A stretch of 64,000 nucleotides of DNA from Ancalomicrobiaceae bacterium S20 (GTDB lineage: Bacteria > Pseudomonadota > Alphaproteobacteria > Rhizobiales > Ancalomicrobiaceae). Position 1 is the stretch's first letter, and each line of letters starts with the position of its first letter. The position numbers were made by a program, and so were the translations under genes. Below, one piece after another: positions 53,538-61,502 of this stretch. The stretch lies in contig CP158568.1 in the NCBI GenBank assembly GCA_040269895.1, positions 3,690,716 through 3,754,715 on the forward strand, read 5' to 3'. The notes under the pieces are model-generated. The model saw nothing but the letters and a program-made list of their open reading frames with translations, was not told the DNA's origin and ran no database searches.

Positions 53538-55898
53538 TCAGCCCGAGCCGATCGGCGCCGAAACCGGACGATCGGCTCGGGATGGGGCCGGGGCGGGCCT
53601 CGCTCCCATCGTGCGACCGACCACCGTCTCGAACGTCTGCGCCAGCGTGCGCTGGTCGAACGGCTTCGATATCCGCGGCAGACGCTGGTCGAGCGTATCG
53701 GGCGGCTCGGCATAGCCGGTGCCGATCACCACCGGCAGGCGCGGCCATTCCTCCCGGATGCGGCGCGCGAGCGCCGAACCGGTCATGCCGGGCATGGCCT
53801 CGTCGGTCAGGACCAGATCGAAACGTCGGCCGCCGCGCAGCACGCTCAAGGCCTCGCTGGCCGAATAGGCCTCGGTCACGCGATGGCCGAGGTCTTCGAT
53901 CAGGGCCGCGGTGGCCATGAGCACGAGCGCGTCATCGTCGACGACGAGGATATCGAGCGGCGCGGCCGGATCCCGGCCGGCCCCCGCCTGCGAATCGGGC
54001 CCGACCTCGGCGCGCGAGCTATCGACCGGCAGCCAGATCTCCACGGTGGTGCCCTTGCCGGGCGTCGACTTCAGCACCAGGCCGCCGCCGGACTGGGCGG
54101 CGAGACCATGGACCATCGACAGGCCGAGCCCGGTGCCCTTGCCGATCCCCTTGGTGGTGAAGAACGGTTCGACCGCCCGCGACAGGGTTTCCGCGTCCAT
54201 GCCGACGCCGGTGTCCGAAACCGATACGACCACATAGGGGCCCGGCGCGAGGCCGCCGTGGGCCAGCACCTCGGGCGCCGCGCGCGGGTCGTCCGGGGCG
54301 ATCGTCGCATCGCGGGCCGAAAGGGTCAGGACGCCGCCGTCGGGCATGGCGTCGCGCGCATTGACGGCGAGGTTGACCAGCGCGAGCTCGAACTGGTTGC
54401 CGTCGACATGCGCGGCGGAGAGATGCAGCGGGAAATGCGTCTCGATACGGACCTTGGGCCCGAGCGAGCGCTGCAAAAGATCGGTCGTGTCGGCGACCAG
54501 CTTCGGCACGTCGATCGCTTCCGGCTTCAGATCCTGCTTGCGGGCGAAGGACAGCATGCGGCTGGTCAGGGACGCGCCGCGATGGGCGCCCTTCAGCGCC
54601 GTCTCGACCAGACGGGCGAGCTTGGGATCGTCGGGGATGCGCTTCTTCAAGAGTTCGAGATTGCCGATCACCACCGCGAGCAGATTGTTGAAGTCATGGG
54701 CGACGCCGCCGGTGAGCTGGCCGATGGTCTCGAGCTTCTGAGAATGAATCAGCTGCTGGCGCGTCTCGTCGAGCTTGCGCTGGGCCTCGCGCCGTTCGGT
54801 CACGTCGCGGGTGATCTTGGCAAAGCCGACCAGCCGCCCGGCCTCGTCGTGGATGGCGTCGATCACGACATGGGCCCAGTAGCGCGAACCGTCCTTGCGC
54901 ACGCGCCAGCCCTCGGCCTCGTACTTTCCCTCGGTCTCGGCCGTCTCGAGCGCTTGCTGCGGCAGGCCGAGCGCCTTTTCCTCCTCGGTGTAGAAGGTCG
55001 AGAAATGCCGGCCGACGATCTCCTCGGCGCGATAACCCTTCGAACGCTGCGCCCCGCTGTTCCAGTTGGTCACGTAGCCGTGCGGATCGAGCATGAAGAT
55101 CGCGTAGTCGGTCACGCCGTCGACCAGCATGCGGAAGCGCAACTCGCTCTCCTTGAGCGCGTCCGCCTCGCTGCCGGCAATATGGGCGCGGCGGCGGTCG
55201 ACATGGGCCGCGATAAGCGCCAGGGTGAGGACGAGGACCGCCACGAAGGCGACGGCGAGCGCCACCGCGATCTGATCGAACGCACCGCTGATGCCTGCTC
55301 CTTCGGCCAACGCGAAACGCGTGCCGGACATCGCAGTGAAGTGCATGCCGGCGACGGCGAAGCCCATGACGATCGCGGCGGCGATGCGGCGCCGCACCGA
55401 GGTGTCGGCGACCGACAGCCGCAACGCGAAGGTCGCCGCGACGATCGCCACCACGGTCGAGGCCACCACCGGCCAGACGCTCTGATGAATGACGACCGCG
55501 CCACGGATCCCGTGCATGCCGAGGTAGTGCATGACCGCGATCGAAAGGCCGATCATGGCGCCGGCGATGCCGAGCACCACGCCGCCGGTACCGAACCGGA
55601 CCATCAGCGCCAGCGCCGCGCCGGTGCCGAGGATCGGCACCAGGAACGAGATCGCCGTCTCGCCTAGGGCATAGCGGATCTCGGCGCCGGGCAGCACGAA
55701 GGCCAGCATGGCGATGAAGTGCATGGCCCAGACGCCGCCGCCCATCGCAAAGGCGGCGAGCGTCAACCAGCCGAAGCGCCCGGCCCCCGTGGCCGACCGC
55801 ACGCGCGCGGCCAGATCGATGGCGGTGTACGAGGCGGCGATGGCGATCAGGACGGACAATAGAACGAGAAAGAAATGATGCGTGCCTTGCAACATCAT
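53538..55898 (-). CDS. MHYT-PAS hybrid sensor histidine kinase
   Basis: The 786-residue protein has an N-terminal seven-segment membrane domain with three MHYT-type repeats (GVWAMHFIAMLAF, AVMHYLGMHGI, VAGMHFTAMSG), thought to bind copper and to sense diatomic gases or redox state. A PAS domain (about 250-360, YAIFMLDPHGYVTNWNSGAQRSKGYRAEEIVGRHFSTFY) follows, then an HWE/HisKA-like phosphoacceptor GGVAHDFNNLLAVVIGN, an ATPase domain (VNLAVNARDAMPDGG, GKGTGLGLSMVHGLAAQSGG) and a C-terminal receiver (DILVVDDDALVLM, DLVLTDEAMPGMTGS). The MHYT link to copper is notable beside the Csp-like gene. No cognate regulator is adjacent. Confidence 0.88.
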   Translation of the reverse strand: MMLQGTHHFFLVLLSVLIAIAASYTAIDLAARVRSATGAGRFGWLTLAAFAMGGGVWAMHFIAMLAFVLPGAEIRYALGETAISFLVPILGTGAALALMVRFGTGGVVLGIAGAMIGLSIAVMHYLGMHGIRGAVVIHQSVWPVVASTVVAIVAATFALRLSVADTSVRRRIAAAIVMGFAVAGMHFTAMSGTRFALAEGAGISGAFDQIAVALAVAFVAVLVLTLALIAAHVDRRRAHIAGSEADALKESELRFRMLVDGVTDYAIFMLDPHGYVTNWNSGAQRSKGYRAEEIVGRHFSTFYTEEEKALGLPQQALETAETEGKYEAEGWRVRKDGSRYWAHVVIDAIHDEAGRLVGFAKITRDVTERREAQRKLDETRQQLIHSQKLETIGQLTGGVAHDFNNLLAVVIGNLELLKKRIPDDPKLARLVETALKGAHRGASLTSRMLSFARKQDLKPEAIDVPKLVADTTDLLQRSLGPKVRIETHFPLHLSAAHVDGNQFELALVNLAVNARDAMPDGGVLTLSARDATIAPDDPRAAPEVLAHGGLAPGPYVVVSVSDTGVGMDAETLSRAVEPFFTTKGIGKGTGLGLSMVHGLAAQSGGGLVLKSTPGKGTTVEIWLPVDSSRAEVGPDSQAGAGRDPAAPLDILVVDDDALVLMATAALIEDLGHRVTEAYSASEALSVLRGGRRFDLVLTDEAMPGMTGSALARRIREEWPRLPVVIGTGYAEPPDTLDQRLPRISKPFDQRTLAQTFETVVGRTMGARPAPAPSRADRPVSAPIGSG

Positions 55899-56022
55899 CG
55901 GAGGGGCCCGGGCTCACGGCGACGCAAACGGGGCGACGGCGCCTCGACGTGTAACGTCGCCCGCCGTTGCATTGTTCCACGATCCTTGGCCGGCGGGCGC
56001 CCGCGCACGACCGATCGCATCA

Positions 56023-58977
56023 TCACGCGGACATGAGCAGCGTCGAGGCCGCGTCGAACTGGTCGCGAAGGCCGACCAGGGAGCGGTCGAGCCGGCCACG
56101 GTCGAGCGACGGCGCCTCGGCCTCGATCCGCGCGGCGGCGGTCGACAGGGCCGAGAGCCCGAGCGTGGCGGCGCTCGACTTCAGCGCATGGACTTCGCGG
56201 ATCAGATCCGAGAGCGGCAGGCTCGGCAGCTCGATGAGCTTGCGCGCCGTGTCCTCCAGGAACACCTGAACGATCTCCCGGCCGATCGCTTCGCCGACCG
56301 TATCATAGAGGCGGGTGAGGGCCTGCTCGTCGAGCAGCGCCTGGGTCCGGTCGGGATGATCCTGGCCATCGGGCTCGGCACCTTCGTGGAGCGCGATCCG
56401 GTCCCCGGCATTTGCGCCCGCGCCGCTCGGACGGTCGCCCCGGTCGCGCCCGGTCCGACCGGCAGGCGGCGGCGGCTCGCCTCCGCCGCGCGATGCCCGC
56501 GCGGCCAAGGTCTCGGCAATGACCCGCCCGAGCGAAATTCGGTCGATCGGCTTGGTGGCGAAGCCGTCGGCGCCCGCCTCGACGGCGTTGCGATAGTCCT
56601 CCGCGAGCGCATTGGCGGTCAGCACCACGATCGGTACATTGGCCATGGGGCCGCCCGAAGCGCGGATCTCGCGGGTCGCCGCCAAGCCGTCCATGCCCGG
56701 CATCATGACGTCCATCAGGACGATGTCGAAAGCCTCCGCCGCGAGCGCGTCGCAGGCGGCGCGGCCGTCTTCGACGCCCCTCACGCTGTGGCCGAGGCTC
56801 TGCAGGATCCGGGTCGCGACCAGCATGTTGGTCGGGTTGTCCTCGGCCACCAGAACGCGGCAAGGCGCGGCCTCCGGCACCGGTGCCGCGACCGCGATCA
56901 CGTCGGTCTCGGCCGCGAGCGCGGCGATCGCGAACTCTGCAGCGAAGGTGAAGGTCGAGCCTTCGTCCGGCATACTGGCGACCGTGACGTCGCCGCCCAT
57001 GCGGCGGGCGAGCTTGCGCGAGATCGCAAGCCCGAGGCCGGTGCCGCCGAACCGGCGGGAGATCGAAGCGTCGACCTGGGCGAACTCCTGGAACAGGTTC
57101 GGCAGATCTTCGGAGGCGATCCCGATGCCTGTGTCGCGGATCGCGATCTCGATCGCGACGTGTTCGCCGGCGGGCACGCCCGCGATCGTGACCTCGACCT
57201 CGCCGCGCTCGGTGAACTTCACGGCATTGCCGACGAGATTGATGACGATCTGGCGCAGCCGGGACGGATCGCCGAGCACGCGGGCCGGCACCGAGCCTGC
57301 GGTGCGGACCACGAGCGCAAGGCCCTTCTCGTCGGCCTTGGTGCGGAGCATTTCGGTGGTCGAGCGGACGACATCGACGAGATCGAACGGCCGGTTCTCG
57401 ATTTCGAGGCGGCCGGCCTCGAGCTTGGAGAAGTCGAGCACGTCGTCGATCAGCACGAGCAGATGATCGGCCGAGCGCTTCAACGTGCCGACCAGGGAGC
57501 GCTGATCGGTATCGAGCGCGGTGCCCTCGAGCAGGCTCGCCATGCCGACGACGCCGTTCAGCGGCGTGCGCATCTCGTGGCTCATCATGGCGAGGAAGGC
57601 CGCGCGGGCGCGGTTTGCCGCCTCGGCCCGGTCGCGCGCCTCGGCCAGCGCCGCCTCGTGCCGGCGGCGCAGCGTCACGTCGGTGACGGTCACCACGCAA
57701 CCGCCGTCCGGCATGGGATCGGCGCCGATCTCGACGACCGTATCCGGATCCGGCCTGTGCACGACCTTCGTGCCGAGCGCCTCCGCCTCGATGATCCGGT
57801 CGGCGCCCTCCGCGACCGGCAGGACCATGCCGGGCACGATCGGGGTGCCGAGCCGCAAGAGCTCGTTCGAGCGCGGGTTGGCGACCTTCACCAGACCGCG
57901 GCCATCCATCATGACGATGCCCTGGCTCATGTGACGGAAGGTGGTCTCGAGCTGCTCGGATTTTTCGGTCGCCCGGCGTTCGGACAGGCGCTGGGCCTCG
58001 CGCGCCCGCAACAGCCGCCACTCGTGCGCGATGCCGCTGAGCACGACGAGCGACAACAGGGCGGTCGCGACGCCGGCCACCCAGAACACCGTCCGGCGGT
58101 TGTCCTCGTGCGCCAAGAAGATCGCATCCATCGATTTCGCGACGGTCACGACGAGCGGGAAATCCTGCAGCCCGCGGTAGGACACCACCCGGATCGTGCC
58201 GTCGATCCGGCCGGAGCCGATGTAGTGCCCGAACGACTGCCGCTTCAGGTGGTCGAACACCTCCGAATTGATGATATTGAGACCGAGCGCCTTCGCGTTG
58301 AGGCTGCCGCGCGCGCGGATCACGCCATCAAGGCCGACGAGCGTCACCGAACCGTTGTTGCCGAGATCGATCTGCTCGAAGAATCGCGACAGATGATAAG
58401 GATCCAGCGAAGCGACGATCACGCCACCAAAGCTGCCGTCCGGCCTGGTCAGACGGCGCGTGAGCTGCACCGACCACTTGCCGCTCGCGCGACCGAGTAG
58501 CGGCTTGGAGATGAAGAGCTTGTCGTCGAACGTGTCGCGATGGACCAGGAAGTGCTCGCGGTCGGAAAGATCGAGCGGCGGCGAATGGCGCGCGAGGTTG
58601 GTCGACTTCAGCATGCCGTCGGCGCCGATGATGCCGATCTGCAGCGTCAGGTCCTTCAGATGATAGGCATTCGTGGTCCAGGCGGGCAGATCGAAGCCCT
58701 CCGGATCCTGTTCGTAGGCGGTGCGCAGGAACAGCAGGGTCTTGTCGATCTCCTTGATCGACCGATCGACCTGCACCTCGAACAGGCGAACCAGATTGCC
58801 GGTCTCGGCGACGGCGGCGTCGAAGGTCTTCTCCCGATCGAGGCGGAGATAGAACAGGCTGCCGCCCCAAACCACGGCGATCAACAGGAAACCCAGAAAC
58901 GTCGACAAGCTCATCAGGGCGCGCATCGCGCGTCTCACATGGCGGCCACCCGCTCTTGCATCGGAAAGAAAAGACAT
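56023..58977 (-). CDS. Cache/PAS hybrid histidine kinase with receiver and Hpt domains
   Basis: The product of about 984 residues has two membrane segments framing a periplasmic dCache-type sensor (from [23 protein letters not shown] to [19 protein letters not shown]), a PAS-like region ([24 protein letters not shown]), the HisKA motif [23 protein letters not shown], an ATPase domain ([37 protein letters not shown]), a receiver ([32 protein letters not shown]), and a C-terminal Hpt with [14 protein letters not shown] prefer the ATG giving [10 protein letters not shown]; a GTG 12 codons earlier lacks a good ribosome-binding site. It acts as a phosphorelay sensor. The ligand and target regulator are unknown. 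Confidence 0.87.
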   Translation of the reverse strand: MSFLSDARAGGRHVRRAMRALMSLSTFLGFLLIAVVWGGSLFYLRLDREKTFDAAVAETGNLVRLFEVQVDRSIKEIDKTLLFLRTAYEQDPEGFDLPAWTTNAYHLKDLTLQIGIIGADGMLKSTNLARHSPPLDLSDREHFLVHRDTFDDKLFISKPLLGRASGKWSVQLTRRLTRPDGSFGGVIVASLDPYHLSRFFEQIDLGNNGSVTLVGLDGVIRARGSLNAKALGLNIINSEVFDHLKRQSFGHYIGSGRIDGTIRVVSYRGLQDFPLVVTVAKSMDAIFLAHEDNRRTVFWVAGVATALLSLVVLSGIAHEWRLLRAREAQRLSERRATEKSEQLETTFRHMSQGIVMMDGRGLVKVANPRSNELLRLGTPIVPGMVLPVAEGADRIIEAEALGTKVVHRPDPDTVVEIGADPMPDGGCVVTVTDVTLRRRHEAALAEARDRAEAANRARAAFLAMMSHEMRTPLNGVVGMASLLEGTALDTDQRSLVGTLKRSADHLLVLIDDVLDFSKLEAGRLEIENRPFDLVDVVRSTTEMLRTKADEKGLALVVRTAGSVPARVLGDPSRLRQIVINLVGNAVKFTERGEVEVTIAGVPAGEHVAIEIAIRDTGIGIASEDLPNLFQEFAQVDASISRRFGGTGLGLAISRKLARRMGGDVTVASMPDEGSTFTFAAEFAIAALAAETDVIAVAAPVPEAAPCRVLVAEDNPTNMLVATRILQSLGHSVRGVEDGRAACDALAAEAFDIVLMDVMMPGMDGLAATREIRASGGPMANVPIVVLTANALAEDYRNAVEAGADGFATKPIDRISLGRVIAETLAARASRGGGEPPPPAGRTGRDRGDRPSGAGANAGDRIALHEGAEPDGQDHPDRTQALLDEQALTRLYDTVGEAIGREIVQVFLEDTARKLIELPSLPLSDLIREVHALKSSAATLGLSALSTAAARIEAEAPSLDRGRLDRSLVGLRDQFDAASTLLMSA

Positions 58978-59404
58978 CGCGCGTCGCCTCGGGGAATCCG
59001 GCCGTTTTCTCACACGAGCTTCGACTTCGGAGGTTAATATTCGTTTCCGCAGCCGGTCGGCGTGCTGAAGCCGGTAAACGAAGGCTTTTACGCATTGCGG
59101 AAACAGGGCGATACCCGCATCGCATTGCGTTCTCGGTCACTGAGATCTGACATTCCGCTGCGATCTGCGGCAGCCGGGCACTTCGAATCCCACGCGCAGC
59201 GAAGGCGCGCCGACGAGGTCACCGCCTACCTCTCGGTCGGCGCACCGGACAACGGGCCGCGGCGGTGCGGCATCCGCACGCGGCGCCGACCGCAACCACA
59301 TGGTCTAGACTATCATTCACGGCTCGATGATAGGCGAATGCAATCACTCGATTGAAACAATCGATTTGATTTCCATTAGGCAACGCCCTTTATCATTGGG
59401 TTCA
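58978..59404. other. Intergenic region, histidine kinase / formate dehydrogenase
   Basis: About 430 bases between the diverging kinase and fdsG genes. From 59300 to 59400 it is AT-rich and contains the inverted repeat listed separately, fitting the fds promoter. The part near 58990-59150 would be the kinase promoter. No further gene is supported. Confidence 0.55.
59348..59364. promoter_or_regulatory. Dyad TCGATTG-AAA-CAATCGA upstream of fdsG
   Basis: Perfect 7-base arms around three A residues lie about 40 bases upstream of the fdsG start. The ATTG-N3-CAAT core is of a type used by LysR-family activators, and fds operons in other bacteria are controlled by the LysR protein FdsR. No such gene is in the window, so the assignment is tentative. 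Confidence 0.45.
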
Positions 59405-59932
59405 ATGGAGCTTAACCCACTCCCTCTGCGCAGGACCGATCCATTGACCAAGCATCCCGCTCGCGCCTGGGACCAGGCGACCGCGCGCACGATCATCGAC
59501 AGCCACCGCGCCGAGCCGGGCGCGCTGCTGCCGATCTTCCACGCGCTGCAAGACACGTTCGGCTACGTCGATCGCGAGGCGCTGCCGCTCATCGCCGAGG
59601 CGCTCAACATCTCGCGTGCCGAGGTGCACGGCGTGATGTCGTTCTACCACGACTTCCGCGAGGAGCCGGCCGGCCGCACCGTGATCAAGATCTGCCGGGC
59701 GGAAGCCTGCCAGGCGGTCGGCTGCCAGGGCCTCGTCGATCATGTCGAGGCGCGCCACGGCATCGCGCTCGGCGAGACGACGGCGGACGGCGCGGTCACG
59801 GTCGAGGAGGTGTTCTGCCTCGGCAACTGCGCGCTCGGGCCCTCGGCCATGGTCGACGGCAAGCCGCTCGGCCGCATGACCCGCGAAAAGCTCGACCATC
59901 TGATCGCCGCCGCGCGGACCGGGAGGCAGTGA
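59405..59932 (+). CDS. fdsG: NAD-dependent formate dehydrogenase gamma subunit (FdsG)
   Basis: FdsG is the thioredoxin-like [2Fe-2S] subunit of soluble molybdenum formate dehydrogenase, homologous to NuoE. The 175-residue protein has LLPIFHALQDTFGYVDREALPLIAEALNISRAEVHGVMSFYHDF and the four cluster Cys in ICRAEACQAVG and VFCLGNCALGP. I start it at the ATG at 59405; an in-frame TTG 13 codons later is an alternative, giving the N-terminus TKHPARAW. The stop overlaps the fdsB start region. It heads the fdsG-fdsB-fdsA operon, downstream of an AT-rich promoter with a dyad. Confidence 0.92.
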   Translation: MELNPLPLRRTDPLTKHPARAWDQATARTIIDSHRAEPGALLPIFHALQDTFGYVDREALPLIAEALNISRAEVHGVMSFYHDFREEPAGRTVIKICRAEACQAVGCQGLVDHVEARHGIALGETTADGAVTVEEVFCLGNCALGPSAMVDGKPLGRMTREKLDHLIAAARTGRQ

Positions 59933-61488
59933 TGACCCTGCGCATCTACGTTCCGGCCGACGCATCCGCCCTCTCGGTCGGCGCCGATCTGGTCGCCGAC
60001 GCGATCGCGGCCGAACTCGCCGCCCGCCGCATCGAAGCGCAGGTGATCCGCACCGGCTCGCGCGGCCTGTTCTGGCTCGAGCCGATGGTCGAGGTCGCGA
60101 CGCTGACCGGCCGCATCGCCTATGGTCCGGTCGACGTCGCCGACGTGCCGCAGCTGATCCCGGCGCTGCTCGAAGGCGCGCCGCACAAGCTCAAGCTCGG
60201 CAATCCGGACGCGATCCCGTACCTCGCCCGCCAGGAGCGGCTGACCTTCGGCCGCGTCGGCGTGATCGATCCGGTCTCGGTCGACGACTATCGGGCGCAC
60301 GGCGGCTTCAAGGGCCTGGAAAAGGCGCTGGCGATGAAGCCGGCCGAGATCGTCGAGGAGGTCGTCGCCTCGGGCCTGCGCGGCCGCGGCGGCGCGGGCT
60401 TCCCGACCGGCATCAAGTGGCGCACCGTGCTCGGCGCGCAGGCCGACCAGAAGTACATCGTCTGCAACGCCGACGAGGGCGACAGCGGCACCTTCGCCGA
60501 CCGCATGCTGATGGAAGGCGATCCCATGATCCTCATCGAGGGCATGACGATCGCCGGCCTCGCGGTCGGGGCGACGCAGGGCTACATCTACATCCGCTCG
60601 GAATATCCGCACGCATTCCGGACCTTCGGACGGGCCGTCGAGGCCTGCCGAAAGGCAGGCCTGCTCGGCACCCGGATCGCCGGTTCGGACCGCGATTTCG
60701 ACATCACGGTCCGGCTCGGCGCCGGCGCCTATGTCTGCGGCGAGGAGACCTCGCTGCTCGAAAGCCTCGAGGGCAAGCGCGGGCTGGTGCGGTTCAAGCC
60801 GCCGCTGCCGGCGCTGAAGGGTCTGTTCGGCAAGCCGACGGTCATCAACAACGTGCTGTCGCTCGCCGCCGTGCCGACAATCCTCGCCGACGGCGCCAAG
60901 ACCTATGCCGACTTCGGCATGGGCCGGTCGCGCGGCACGCTGCCGTTCCAGCTCGCCGGCAACATCAAGTACGGCGGTCTGGTCGAGAAGGCGTTCGGCC
61001 TGACGCTGGGCGAGGCCGTTCACGATTTCGGAGGCGGCACGCTTTCGGGCCGGCCGCTGCGCGCGGTGCAGGTCGGCGGCCCTCTCGGCGCCTATTTTCC
61101 GGCGGACTATCTCGACACGCCGCTCGACTACGAGGCCTTCGCGCAGCGGCGCGGCATGCTCGGCCACGGCGGCATCGTCGTGTTCGACGACACCGTCGAC
61201 ATGGCCGAACAGGCGCGTTTCGCGTTCGAGTTCTGCGCCAAGGAGAGCTGCGGCAAGTGCACGCCGTGCCGGATCGGTTCGACGCGCGGCCGCGAGACGA
61301 TGGAGCGGGTGATCCGCGGCGAGCACATCGCGGACAACCTGACGCTGATCGAGGATCTGTGCCGGACCATGACCGACGCTTCGCTCTGCGCGCTCGGCGG
61401 GCTGACGCCCTATCCGGTCACCAGCGCGATCGAACATTTCCCCGAGGACTTCGACCGGCCGCGCGCGCATCGCGCAGCGGCGGAATGA
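59932..61488 (+). CDS. fdsB: NAD-dependent formate dehydrogenase beta subunit (FdsB)
   Basis: FdsB binds FMN and NAD and carries a [4Fe-4S] cluster, passing electrons from the molybdenum subunit to NAD+. The 518-residue protein corresponds to NuoF with an N-terminal [2Fe-2S]-like thioredoxin-fold extension. It has SGLRGRGGAGFPTGIKW (FMN/NAD site), NADEGDSGTFADRMLMEGDP, GAGAYVCGEETSLLESLEG and ESCGKCTPCRIGSTRG with the cluster Cys, plus the later Cys in ASLCALGGLTP. The ATG is preceded by GGGAGG, with GTG one codon before it. It overlaps fdsG and is followed by fdsA after 14 bases. Confidence 0.95.
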   Translation: MTLRIYVPADASALSVGADLVADAIAAELAARRIEAQVIRTGSRGLFWLEPMVEVATLTGRIAYGPVDVADVPQLIPALLEGAPHKLKLGNPDAIPYLARQERLTFGRVGVIDPVSVDDYRAHGGFKGLEKALAMKPAEIVEEVVASGLRGRGGAGFPTGIKWRTVLGAQADQKYIVCNADEGDSGTFADRMLMEGDPMILIEGMTIAGLAVGATQGYIYIRSEYPHAFRTFGRAVEACRKAGLLGTRIAGSDRDFDITVRLGAGAYVCGEETSLLESLEGKRGLVRFKPPLPALKGLFGKPTVINNVLSLAAVPTILADGAKTYADFGMGRSRGTLPFQLAGNIKYGGLVEKAFGLTLGEAVHDFGGGTLSGRPLRAVQVGGPLGAYFPADYLDTPLDYEAFAQRRGMLGHGGIVVFDDTVDMAEQARFAFEFCAKESCGKCTPCRIGSTRGRETMERVIRGEHIADNLTLIEDLCRTMTDASLCALGGLTPYPVTSAIEHFPEDFDRPRAHRAAAE

Positions 61489-61502
61489 GGGAGGGCGACC
61501 CG

